From Clostridiales bacterium (GTDB lineage Bacteria > Bacillota > Clostridia > Saccharofermentanales > Saccharofermentanaceae), in the NCBI GenBank assembly GCA_017617525.1, contig JAFZWA010000022.1, positions 1 through 62,514 on the forward strand: a stretch of DNA of 62,514 nucleotides, in the 5' to 3' direction. Under the pieces are notes generated by a model. The model was not told where the DNA came from. It did not search any database and was given only the letters and a program-made list of their open reading frames with translations. Shown one piece after another: positions 53,852-62,014 of the stretch. Positions within the stretch are counted from its first letter, which is position 1. Each line of letters begins with the position of its first letter. The position numbers and the translations under genes are program-made.

Positions 53852-55384
53852 ATGCCAATGAAATTAATGAGAGTATTGTTGGCTACTATGCCATTTGAGA
53901 TTATTTGCCTTTTGGCTGTAGTTGCTCTGCTGGTATTCACACTGTTTTTGATTTTCTTGTCGAGGTACAGAAAATGTCCGTCTGACCGCATCATGGTCAT
54001 CTACGGTAAAGTCGGCAAGAACTCGGACGGATCAGCCCGCTCATCTAAGTGTATTCACGGTGGTGCCGCGTTTGTTTGGCCGATCATTCAGTCCTATCAA
54101 TACCTTGACCTGACACCTATCTCCATTGCGGTCGACCTTCGTTCCGCACTGTCCCGTCAGAACATCCGTATTGACGTACCGTCTATCTTTACAGTAGGTA
54201 TCTCTACAGAGCAGGGTGTTATGCAGAACGCCGCCGAGCGTCTGCTTGGCCTGAAGCTTTCTGAGATCCAGGAACTCGCTAAGGACATCATCTTCGGTCA
54301 GCTCCGTCTGGTCATCGCTACGATGGACATCGAGGAGATCAACACCGACCGTGATAAGTTCCTCGAGGCTGTATCCAGAAACGTGGAGACAGAACTTAAG
54401 AAGATCGGTCTTCGACTGATCAACGTAAACGTAACGGATATTTCCGATGAGTCCGGCTACATCAGCGCTCTTGGTAAAGAGGCAGCTGCAAAGGCAATCA
54501 ACGACGCGAAGAAGAACGTTGCTGAGAAAGAAAGAGACGGTTCCATCGGTGAGGCTCTTGCCCAGAAAGATCAGCGTATCCAGGTTGCATCCGCAAACTC
54601 CATGGCTATCCAGGGTGAGAACAACGCGAAGATCGAAGTTGCTAATTCCGAGGCTGTACGCCGTGAGAAAGCCGCTGAGGCTATGAGACTCGCGATCGCA
54701 GCTGAGAAGGTTCAGGCCGCTAAGGCATTGGAAGAAGCGTATGCTGCTGAAAAAGAAGCTGAGCTCTCCCGTTCCGCTCGTGAAAAAGCAACACTCGAAG
54801 CCGACGTTATCGTTAAGGCTGAGATCAATAAGAGAGAAGTCGAGCTCGCTGCTGAGGCAGAAGCTGAGAAGATCAGAAGAAAAGCAGCCGGTGAAGCTGA
54901 CGCTATCTACGCAAAGATGGAAGCTCAGGCTCGTGGTATGCAGGAGATCCTCCAGAAGCAGGCCGCAGGTTTTGAGAAGATCGTAGCCGCTGCAGGCGGA
55001 GACGCCAAGAACGCTATGATGCTCATGCTCGCCGATAAGATGGAAGACCTCATGAAGATCCAGGTAGAAGCGATCCGCGACCTGAAGATCGACAAGGTAA
55101 CTGTTTGGGACAGCGGCAACGGCGGCGCAGGTGCCGACGGCAAAAGCTCCACGGCAAACTTCATCTCGGGCCTCATGAAGAGTGTTCCGCCGATGAACGA
55201 GATCTTCGAGATGGCCGGCATGAATCTGCCGGAGTTCCTCGGCAAGAAGATGGACAAGCCGGAAGGCGAAGAAGCTTCTGCTGAGGCCGGTGAAGCCGCA
55301 AAGGTCGTCTCCGGAACAGACGCGAACGTTTACACAGCTCCGGCTGCTGAAGCAGGCGCTGATGAGGAAGACGTACAGAGCTAA
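53852..55384 (+). CDS. floT: Flotillin (SPFH/band 7 protein)
   Basis: Membrane scaffold that marks lipid microdomains. Of 510 residues, an N-terminal hydrophobic helix (about 12-38, IICLLAVVALLVFTLFLIF) anchors it. The SPFH domain is at about 45-210 (IDLRSALSRQNIRIDVPSIFTVG and ERLLGLKLSEIQELAKDI). A long coiled coil (about 210-400) is rich in Ala/Glu/Lys (AAEAEAEKIRRKAAGEADA). The C-terminus is Gly/Ala-rich, and the tail after about 450 is low complexity. AGGAGG precedes ATG 53852. It forms an operon with DUF1836 and the NfeD-like gene. The symbol follows FloT/YuaG-type proteins. Confidence 0.9.
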   Translation: MPMKLMRVLLATMPFEIICLLAVVALLVFTLFLIFLSRYRKCPSDRIMVIYGKVGKNSDGSARSSKCIHGGAAFVWPIIQSYQYLDLTPISIAVDLRSALSRQNIRIDVPSIFTVGISTEQGVMQNAAERLLGLKLSEIQELAKDIIFGQLRLVIATMDIEEINTDRDKFLEAVSRNVETELKKIGLRLINVNVTDISDESGYISALGKEAAAKAINDAKKNVAEKERDGSIGEALAQKDQRIQVASANSMAIQGENNAKIEVANSEAVRREKAAEAMRLAIAAEKVQAAKALEEAYAAEKEAELSRSAREKATLEADVIVKAEINKREVELAAEAEAEKIRRKAAGEADAIYAKMEAQARGMQEILQKQAAGFEKIVAAAGGDAKNAMMLMLADKMEDLMKIQVEAIRDLKIDKVTVWDSGNGGAGADGKSSTANFISGLMKSVPPMNEIFEMAGMNLPEFLGKKMDKPEGEEASAEAGEAAKVVSGTDANVYTAPAAEAGADEEDVQS

Positions 55385-55411
55385 GATACAGGCTAAAGTA
55401 AGTGAAAAGGA

Positions 55412-55447
55412 AACTGCCCGAAGGCGAAAGCCGACGGGCAGTTCTTT
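55412..55447 (+). terminator. Terminator of the flotillin operon
   Basis: AACTGCCCG pairs with CGGGCAGTT, with an inner GGC/GCC hairpin with GAAA loop, then TCTTTTT. It also lies downstream of the reverse-strand lipase gene. Confidence 0.88.
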
Positions 55448-55459
55448 TTGCTTGGGTAA

Positions 55460-56569
55460 TTACTTTTTCTGGCGGATGGAGAAGAGGACGAGGATACGGA
55501 GCGTCTCGATCAGACGTGCGCGGGACTTTGCGTCGACGGCCTTGGTCGCGTCGATGATGTGCGACATCTTGACCGCCCAGCTGCTGTCCGGACGGAAGAT
55601 ATTGCTCGCGCCGGAAGAAGAGGCGATGTGCCAGAGCATCTCCGTGAAGCTCTCTCGATCTTCGAAGGACTGGTCGGAAAGCCAGCTGTTGACGGCGGCG
55701 ATGCGGACGCCGGCGTTTTTGTCCCAGGACGGAACATAGGAAAAGTCATCCTTTTTCACTTCCCAGGTAAAAGGACTGTGTTGCTTGAGCCACAGTGCTT
55801 TGTTCTCGATGAATTTTGTGCCCGGCGCGCTCTCTAAAAGCATGCCGACGAAAGAAGAGGAAGGCACGAGGTGATGGACCAGATCCGCAATCTTTTTGTA
55901 CTGCTCTGTCTCGTGAAGTTTAAAGGCGAAGCCCGGGCCGTCGAAGGAATAGATCCCGAGGATCCTCGACTTGATAGGATCCGAGCAGCTTGTCGCGGAA
56001 TAGATCGAAAGGTTGCCGCCCTTGGAATGTCCGCCCACATAGAAGCGGATCTCCGGCGAAAACTCGCGTCCCAGGAAATTAAGATAGCGCGCGGCTTCTT
56101 CCTGCGCCGGGACCGGATACTGATAGGACAGCTGGAAATCTTCCTTCCAGCCGATCAGGGTGCCGTCCGTTCCGCGGAAAGCGACGAAACAGATATCGCC
56201 CGGCAGGTGAAAACACATCGCGGCGAACTGGATCTGTTCTTTGTCGTTCGTTCTGGCGCAAAGATGAGAAATGGAAACGTCCTTAAATCTGGGGCTTACA
56301 CGCAGGATGTCGATCATCTTCAAGTTGTTCTCGGTATCCGCGGCGTACTGGCCGAAGAGCGGCATCTCCTCAGACTTCGGCATCTCGGAAAAGAGCATAG
56401 ACTCAGAGATCTGGTACGGCCACTCGCGCGTCCAGATGTTGTGCAGCAGGTATTCCCACTGAAAATACGTCGCCTCGGCAAAAACGAGCGCGTCGATATG
56501 GTTGAACGGGAACTTTGAAAAGGAGCGTTCCTCGCTCTTGACATAATCCAGTATCGTACTCAATTCCAT
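55460..56569 (-). CDS. Mbeg1-like lipase (DUF2974 family)
   Basis: Alpha/beta hydrolase of the Mbeg1-like family in the cytosol. Of 369 residues, it begins MELSTILDYVKSEERSFSKF and has the family phrase FNHIDALVFAEATYFQWE near residue 25. The nucleophile Ser is in YVGGHSKGGNLSIY near 185, and FRGTDGT near 135 carries the oxyanion region. The Asp and His follow in the C-terminal half. The start is uncertain: ATG 56569 is the family-like start but has its GGAGG only one base away, and TTG 56590 would add seven residues. It is convergent with the flotillin operon and divergent from the EAL gene. Substrate is unknown. Confidence 0.85.
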   Translation of the reverse strand: MELSTILDYVKSEERSFSKFPFNHIDALVFAEATYFQWEYLLHNIWTREWPYQISESMLFSEMPKSEEMPLFGQYAADTENNLKMIDILRVSPRFKDVSISHLCARTNDKEQIQFAAMCFHLPGDICFVAFRGTDGTLIGWKEDFQLSYQYPVPAQEEAARYLNFLGREFSPEIRFYVGGHSKGGNLSIYSATSCSDPIKSRILGIYSFDGPGFAFKLHETEQYKKIADLVHHLVPSSSFVGMLLESAPGTKFIENKALWLKQHSPFTWEVKKDDFSYVPSWDKNAGVRIAAVNSWLSDQSFEDRESFTEMLWHIASSSGASNIFRPDSSWAVKMSHIIDATKAVDAKSRARLIETLRILVLFSIRQKK

Positions 56570-56617
56570 ACCTCCGAGGAAGCCTCGCAAGTCCCATCCC
56601 GCAGGGGTTTTCCCGCG

Positions 56618-56629
56618 CGAAAAGCACTT
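56618..56629 (+). repeat. CGAAAAGCACTT word in the leader of the lipase gene
   Basis: AAGTGCTTTTCG in the gene's direction, 50-60 bases upstream of the start, preceded by GAAGCAC. Confidence 0.55.
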
Positions 56630-56746
56630 GTGCTTCCTTTGTTTCCGTTCCCATTATACTACGATTGGAATAGAAATTCGCTCGATCATCGGGTAAAATA
56701 GAGGTGTTCTTTAGGGACATCAACAGGGAAAAGGACGGATCGGTTC

Positions 56747-58828
56747 ATGAATGAACTACTGACAATTTCATATGTATTTCCGATCTGCGCGGCACTGCCT
56801 CTGGGCGTGCTCATCATGTACTTTTTCAGCAAGCGCCAGCTCCCAGTTCAGAGAAACCGCATGTTCACCGCGGCGATCATCCTGTCGTGCGCGGATGTTA
56901 TCTTCGAGTTCTTTTCCGCGCTCGTCGTAAACAACTCGCAGGATGTGCCGGAGGTCCTCGGGACATTCGTCCTGGTGCTTTTCTATCTGCTTCGCCTTTC
57001 GTTCCCGGTCCTGATGAGCTACTATGCTGTTTCGATCACAAAAGAACTCAAGCCGAAAAACTTCTGGTCCTTGATCGCGATCGCGAGCCCGGCGCTGCTT
57101 GTCGCCGTGATCGTGCTGTTTACCCCCGCGACGAAGCTGTTCTTCTACTATGAGGGCGGCAGCTACTATCGTGGAGAATACTTCGTTTTCCTTTCACTCG
57201 TGACCGCCGTGTCGGCGATCTTTTCCGCGGCCTACGCGCTTTGGAAGAAGCCCTTGTTCGAGGGCCACTCTTTCCCGATCGTGCTTTCGTTCTCATTCCT
57301 GGGCCTGGCCAGCGTACTGATCGATCTGGTCCGTCCGGACAGAAATGTTTCTTCCGTCGCGATCTCTACGGCGATGCTGATCGCCTGCCTTTCGCTGACG
57401 AAGCCCGAGTCCCTGATCGACCATCTGACGGGACTTTTGAACCTCGACGCCATGATGACCTATACCGACGAGCTGATCTCCCGAGAAGCCCGATACTACG
57501 TCATCGTCATGAAGGTAGAGAACATCCGCCGTATCAACTCGATCTTCGGCTACACCATCGGCAGCTTGACGCTGAAGAATATCGCCGATTTTATCTCGAC
57601 ATTCTCTCCGGATCTAAGCGAAAGATCCCGCCTGAGAAAAAACATCAAGCTCTACGAGGGCACTTCCGCTTCGTCTTCCGAGAGCACGGAAAAGGCGATC
57701 GGCGATGCCCGCCGCCTCGAAAGAACACTTCCTTCTGCCTGGGCGTTCCGTCTCATGAGTAACCAGTTCGCGATCGTTTCCACCAGCGAAGCGACGCATG
57801 AGAAGATCCTTCAGACCCTGCATGAGCGTTTCGAAGAGCCCTGGCACGTAAGAGGCCTTGAGATCAACCTCATGCTCACCGTCGCGGAGATGCCCGAGAC
57901 AGGTTCTTTTGCGTCGGGATCGGACCTCTATAAAGTCGTCGAGCTCGTGCTACCGGCCGTCCCGAAGGGCGACACCGTAACTGTTTCCGAAAGAGAACTC
58001 GGCAAGATCGAGCGCCTCATCCTTATGGAAACTTCCTTGGAAAAAGCACTTGCCGAGGACAAGCTCGATGTGCGTTTCCAGCCTGTCTACAACATCGCGA
58101 CAGGAAGATACGACAAGGTCGAGGCACTGGCAAGATTTACGCATGAAGAGTGGGGAGACATTCCGCCGTCTGAGTTTATTCCGATCGCCGAGAAGAGAGG
58201 CCTCGTCACGCAGATCGATGAGTTTGTTTTAAGAAGAGCATGTGAGTTTTTGAAAAATGCGGAAGATACAAATGTCGAATTCGTCAGCGTCAACATTTCC
58301 GTGACCGAAATGGCGAGCTCCGCCTTCCCGAAAAAGGCCGGCGCGATCCTGGATGAATACGGCATTCCTTATCGAAAGATCGTCTTTGAGATCGCGGAAC
58401 CCGCGCTTATGACATCGATCATCCTGATGCTCGAAAACCTGACTGAGCTTGCGAATATGGGATTCGGCTTCTGTCTGGATAACATGGGTCTCGGAACGGG
58501 AGATATCGGACGCCTTGCGGTGCTTCCTTTCTCCATGGTCAAGATGGACAGAAGTGTTCTGGAAGAAGTTCAGACCTCGCCGAAGTCCAGGATCATTTTT
58601 GAAAATACGATCGACGTATTAAAGAAGATGGAGATTCTCTCGGTCGTCGTCGGAGCGGAGACTTCCGCGCAGATCGAGTGGATCCTTGAAACGAGCCCGG
58701 ATAACATCCAGGGATTCTACTATGCCCGTCCGATGGACGAAAATGGGTGCCTGGCATTTATTCGTAAGAATAATGCACAGACACCCAAAAAGCCCGGAAG
58801 GGATAATTTCATTGTTGTCACTGAGTGA
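56747..58828 (+). CDS. Membrane protein with degenerate GGDEF and EAL-like domain
   Basis: Predicted c-di-GMP-linked sensor. The 693 residues begin with seven hydrophobic helices (about 5-215). A degenerate GGDEF domain (about 225-400) has DHLTGLLNLDAM but lacks GGDEF. The EAL domain (about 425-670) has VEALARF, the Asn of SVNIS, the Glu pair of FEIAEP, KMD of VKMDRS, GAET and IQGFYYARP. The double Asp word is LDNMGLGTGDIG, so the second Asp is Asn. This change removes a metal ligand and would weaken or end phosphodiesterase activity. ATG 56747 has only a weak ribosome site. It meets the aquaporin gene tail to tail with five bases between stop codons, within a near-palindrome. Confidence 0.85.
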   Translation: MNELLTISYVFPICAALPLGVLIMYFFSKRQLPVQRNRMFTAAIILSCADVIFEFFSALVVNNSQDVPEVLGTFVLVLFYLLRLSFPVLMSYYAVSITKELKPKNFWSLIAIASPALLVAVIVLFTPATKLFFYYEGGSYYRGEYFVFLSLVTAVSAIFSAAYALWKKPLFEGHSFPIVLSFSFLGLASVLIDLVRPDRNVSSVAISTAMLIACLSLTKPESLIDHLTGLLNLDAMMTYTDELISREARYYVIVMKVENIRRINSIFGYTIGSLTLKNIADFISTFSPDLSERSRLRKNIKLYEGTSASSSESTEKAIGDARRLERTLPSAWAFRLMSNQFAIVSTSEATHEKILQTLHERFEEPWHVRGLEINLMLTVAEMPETGSFASGSDLYKVVELVLPAVPKGDTVTVSERELGKIERLILMETSLEKALAEDKLDVRFQPVYNIATGRYDKVEALARFTHEEWGDIPPSEFIPIAEKRGLVTQIDEFVLRRACEFLKNAEDTNVEFVSVNISVTEMASSAFPKKAGAILDEYGIPYRKIVFEIAEPALMTSIILMLENLTELANMGFGFCLDNMGLGTGDIGRLAVLPFSMVKMDRSVLEEVQTSPKSRIIFENTIDVLKKMEILSVVVGAETSAQIEWILETSPDNIQGFYYARPMDENGCLAFIRKNNAQTPKKPGRDNFIVVTE

Positions 58829-58841
58829 ATTAATTACTCAG
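58821..58841. repeat. Near-palindrome holding both stop codons of convergent genes
   Basis: CTGAG and CTCAG flank AATTAATT. The stops TGA (58826-58828) and TAA on the reverse strand (58834-58836) are both inside. It may act as a weak two-way terminator, though without T-runs. Confidence 0.5.
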
Positions 58842-59556
58842 CCTTAGCCTCTTCCTTCTTTTCCACTGCCTTTTTCGGAGCTTCTGTCTTAACGGAAGCC
58901 GGATCGAGGAAGCGGTAGATGATCGCCGCGAACGCCGCGCCGAAGAGCGGAGCTACGATGAAGATCCAAACGTTCTCAAGTGCTTCGCCACCCTTGAAGA
59001 GAGCAGGTCCGAGGGATCTTGCAGGGTTAACGGATGTTCCCGTGAAACCGATGCCGAGGATGTGGACCAGAGTCAGTGTAAGACCGATGACGAGACCCGC
59101 GATATTGCTGTTCTCGATCTTCGATGTAACACCCAGGATCGCGAGGATGAAGACGAATGTCAGAACGCCCTCGATAACGAAGGACTTAGCGACGTTATCT
59201 TCGAAAAGACCGTTTGTGCCGAAACCGGTAAGTTCCGGATCGAAGAAGACGCTCAGCAGGAGAGAACCTGCGCAAGCACCGACAACCTGGGAGCACCAGT
59301 AAAGGAGCATGTCCTGAAGGGACATCTTCTTGTTGACGAACATTGCCAGGGAAACAGCCGGGTTGATGTGGCAGCCGGAAATGTTGCCGATGGAATAAGC
59401 CATCGCTACGATAACAAGACCGAAAGCCAGAGCTGTCAGAAGATAAGCAGCATCACCAAAGCCACTGCAGCCAACTACGATCGCGGTTCCGCAGCCGAAG
59501 AATACCAGTACGAAAGTACCGATGATCTCAGCCAAATACTTTCTTAAAGAATCCAT
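58834..59556 (-). CDS. aqpZ: Aquaporin (MIP family)
   Basis: Membrane channel of the MIP family. Of 240 residues, six helices and two NPA half-helices are visible (ISGCHINPAVSLAMF and GTSVNPARSLGPALF). The first helix is YLAEIIGTFVLVFFGCGTAIV. The Thr-Gly-Thr-Ser-Val text before the second NPA and lack of the GlpF Asp at the known site fit water-selective AqpZ more than glycerol channels. The tail is Lys/Glu/Ala-rich. The ATG 59556 follows GGAGG on the reverse strand. It has no link to glpK in the window. Selectivity is inference. Confidence 0.85.
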   Translation of the reverse strand: MDSLRKYLAEIIGTFVLVFFGCGTAIVVGCSGFGDAAYLLTALAFGLVIVAMAYSIGNISGCHINPAVSLAMFVNKKMSLQDMLLYWCSQVVGACAGSLLLSVFFDPELTGFGTNGLFEDNVAKSFVIEGVLTFVFILAILGVTSKIENSNIAGLVIGLTLTLVHILGIGFTGTSVNPARSLGPALFKGGEALENVWIFIVAPLFGAAFAAIIYRFLDPASVKTEAPKKAVEKKEEAKAE

Positions 59557-59630
59557 ATTACAACCTCCTAACGATAAATTCTATTTACCTATGATATAAG
59601 ATTAACACGTGCGAAGGAGCGATGGAGTGA

Positions 59631-59636
59631 TATAAT
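59631..59636 (+). promoter_or_regulatory. -10 box upstream of the metallo-beta-lactamase-fold gene
   Basis: TATAAT 38 bases before the start; no clear -35. Confidence 0.4.
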
Positions 59637-59673
59637 CAAAATGTAAAAAAACTACAAAGTGAGGGAAAAAGAA

Positions 59674-60318
59674 ATGCTCGAAGAAATCACGATCAATGTC
59701 CATAGCAGTATCAAGATCTCTAGTGGAAAAGCACTGTACTTCGATCCTTTCCGTGTGGCTGAAAAGACTTCGGACGCGGACATCATCTTCGTGACCCATG
59801 ACCACTACGATCATTTCTCTCCCGAAGATATCGAAAAAGTCATGAAGGCAGATACCATCTTCGTAGCGCCGGCATCTACGGCGGCACTGATCCGCGGCAC
59901 ATTCGGCATCCCGGATGAAAGGATCGTTACCGTAGCACCCGGAGATAAGACGGAAGTCCTCGGCATCCCGGTGGAAGCGGTCGCTTCCTATAACCCCGGG
60001 AAACAATTCCACCCGAAGGCCAACGGCTGGGTCGGATATGTGGTCACAGTAGGAGGACTCCGCTACTACATCTGCGGTGACATGGATATCACGGAAGAAG
60101 GTAAGGGCGTAAGTTGCGACGTTCTCCTTGTTCCCTGCGGTGGCAAATATACGATGGATCCTGATGAAGCGGCGGAATTTACGGGAATCCTTAAGCCGAA
60201 GTATGCCGTCCCGACGCACTACGGTGACCCGGTAGGCGATAAGTCCTGCGGACCTGCTTTCGCGGATCTGGTAAAAACGACTTCACCGGACACGACTGTC
60301 GTTTTTAAACTCGCTTGA
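59674..60318 (+). CDS. Metallo-beta-lactamase-fold hydrolase (UPF0173-like)
   Basis: Small metal-dependent hydrolase. Of 214 residues, THDHYDHFSPEDIEKV near residue 44 is the metal-binding HxHxDH region in a YDH form. The mid-region GVPVEAVASYN-like text and YYICGDMDITEE carry the second His/Asp sites, and VPTHYGDPVG near the end has the last His. Length and order fit the L-ascorbate lactonase/UPF0173 group. I chose ATG 59674 behind GAGGG; a GTG at 59659 is possible. A complex hairpin follows its stop before the MATE gene. The substrate is unknown. Confidence 0.8.
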   Translation: MLEEITINVHSSIKISSGKALYFDPFRVAEKTSDADIIFVTHDHYDHFSPEDIEKVMKADTIFVAPASTAALIRGTFGIPDERIVTVAPGDKTEVLGIPVEAVASYNPGKQFHPKANGWVGYVVTVGGLRYYICGDMDITEEGKGVSCDVLLVPCGGKYTMDPDEAAEFTGILKPKYAVPTHYGDPVGDKSCGPAFADLVKTTSPDTTVVFKLA

Positions 60319-60325
60319 AAAGAAC

Positions 60326-60404
60326 TTCGGGAGAAGTGAAAGACCCGTCACTGTGCCCGAAAAGACCCAAACAAAATCATTGAAAGAGAAGCGGGGAGAC
60401 CCGC
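60326..60404 (+). promoter_or_regulatory. Structured leader between hydrolase and MATE genes
   Basis: Hairpin one pairs TTCGGG (60326-60331) with CCCGAA (60356-60361) and, across a symmetric 3x3 internal loop, AGTGA (60335-60339) with TCACT (60348-60352). Hairpin two is GCGGG GAGA CCCGC (60391-60404). Neither is followed by a T-run, so they are not terminators. They lie just before the MATE start, whose ribosome site is weak or hidden. I do not recognise a known riboswitch consensus. Confidence 0.55.
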
Positions 60405-60414
60405 ACATACATTT

Positions 60415-61794
60415 ATGAGAAACGAAAAAGCATTTCCGGATCTCAATGACCGCAAGGCGTTTTATAAAGCCCTGCTGGTCCTTGTCGCTCCGATCATATT
60501 CCAATACTTTATGGCGTCGCTTGTCACGGCGTCCGACGCTTTTATGCTCGGATTCCTTGATCAGACGTCCCTGTCTGCCGTCTCGCTCGCGGGACAGGTA
60601 GCCTTTGTCTACTATCTTTTCATCAATACCTTCCTGACCGGCGCGATGGTGCTCGGCGCCCAGTACTGGGGCAAGAAGGAATACACCACGCTCGAGGATG
60701 TTCTCGCCGTCACCATGCGTTATACGCTTTTGATCGGCCTGATGTTTACCCTGGCGTCTCTTATCTGCCCACAGGTGCTGATGAGAGTTTTCACGAGTGA
60801 TCCTGAACTGATCGAAGGCGGTGTGAAATATCTCCGCGTCGTGGCCGTCGGCTACTTCGTCATGGGCTTTGTCGATTCGTATCTTTGCTTCATGAAGATC
60901 TGTGAAAAGACCATGCTCAGCACGATCATCTCCTCGGTCGGCGTTGTCGTCAACATCGGACTCAACGCGCTCTTGATCTTCGGTATGGGGCCGTTCCCGA
61001 AAATGGGCATCGAGGGCGCCGCGATGGCAACGGTCATCTCGCGTTTCCTGGAACTCGTGCTCGTCGCGGTCGCGGTCTTAAGGACCGACTGCGTGAAACT
61101 TCGTTTCCGAAAACTTGTGAAACTCGCCAAGAAGTTCATCCACAGCGACTTCTGGAAGTACTCGCTTCCTGTCATGATCAACCAGTTCGGCTGGGGCGGC
61201 GGAATGACGATGTATTCGGTCATCATGGGCCACCTCGGAACAGACGCGACGGCCGCCAACTCCATCGCGGGTATCGTCCGCAACATGATCGCTTCGGTCT
61301 GCTGGGCCATGGCGACAGGAGCCTCGATCATCATCGGAAAGATGCTGGGCGCGGGCGAACTGCAGATGGCGAAGAAGGCCGGAGGCCGCTTCGTCCGACT
61401 CTCCCTTGCGATCGGATTCGTTTCGGGCCTTATCATCGTCGGCCTGACGCCTGTCGCGCTCATGATCCCGACGGATATGTCACCGGTCGCGCACGGGTAT
61501 TTGAAGTGGATGCTTTTGCTCGGCGCGTACTACATCATCGGTAACTCCCTGAATTCGACCGTTATCGGCGGTATCTTCCCGGCAGGCGGTGACACGAAGT
61601 TCGGCATGATCTGCGACTGTATCACGCTCTGGTGCGTGGTCGTTCCGCTCGGCATGCTGGCGGCTTTCGTCTGGAAGCTTCCCGTTATCGCGGTCGCGGC
61701 GATCCTGACCCTTGACGAGTTCGTGAAGATCCCTGCCGTGTACATTCACTACAAGAAGTACAAGTGGGTCAAAAACATCACCCGAGATGAGTGA
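60415..61794 (+). CDS. MATE family efflux transporter
   Basis: Twelve-helix multidrug or metabolite exporter driven by Na+ or H+. Of 459 residues, the start is FYKALLVLVAPIIFQYFMASLVTASDAFMLG, and QTSLSAVSLAGQVAF is the family's helix-2 text. The second half repeats the pattern (NQFGWGGGMTMYSVIMGHLG). The conserved Asp/Asn sites of the N-lobe fit the MATE fold. No SD is seen close to ATG 60415; the nearest is GGGGAG in a hairpin 17 bases upstream, so initiation may depend on unfolding. The substrate cannot be inferred. Confidence 0.88.
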   Translation: MRNEKAFPDLNDRKAFYKALLVLVAPIIFQYFMASLVTASDAFMLGFLDQTSLSAVSLAGQVAFVYYLFINTFLTGAMVLGAQYWGKKEYTTLEDVLAVTMRYTLLIGLMFTLASLICPQVLMRVFTSDPELIEGGVKYLRVVAVGYFVMGFVDSYLCFMKICEKTMLSTIISSVGVVVNIGLNALLIFGMGPFPKMGIEGAAMATVISRFLELVLVAVAVLRTDCVKLRFRKLVKLAKKFIHSDFWKYSLPVMINQFGWGGGMTMYSVIMGHLGTDATAANSIAGIVRNMIASVCWAMATGASIIIGKMLGAGELQMAKKAGGRFVRLSLAIGFVSGLIIVGLTPVALMIPTDMSPVAHGYLKWMLLLGAYYIIGNSLNSTVIGGIFPAGGDTKFGMICDCITLWCVVVPLGMLAAFVWKLPVIAVAAILTLDEFVKIPAVYIHYKKYKWVKNITRDE

Positions 61795-61913
61795 TCCTGT
61801 CTCTTTTCAGACGGACAGGGTGTCCAAATTTCCTAATGAAAATCATTTCATTTGATTTTTGCAGGAAAACGGAAGAAAAACTTCATTTTTGACGTTTTCA
61901 CCATGAAATTTGA

Positions 61914-61942
61914 TTGTAATAAAACCGATTCTGTTGTAGAAT
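61914..61942 (+). promoter_or_regulatory. Putative promoter of the gapdh gene
   Basis: TTGTAA at 61914-61919 and TAGAAT at 61937-61942, 17 bases apart. The leader that follows (about 70 bases) contains a TCCCC GTTT GGGGA hairpin at 61981-61994, just before the AGGAGG site (62001). Confidence 0.5.
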
Positions 61943-62014
61943 TTTATCGGTGCGATTCTTGTGCACAATCTCATTAACAATCCCCGTTTGGGGAAAATAT
62001 AGGAGGATTTTAAC

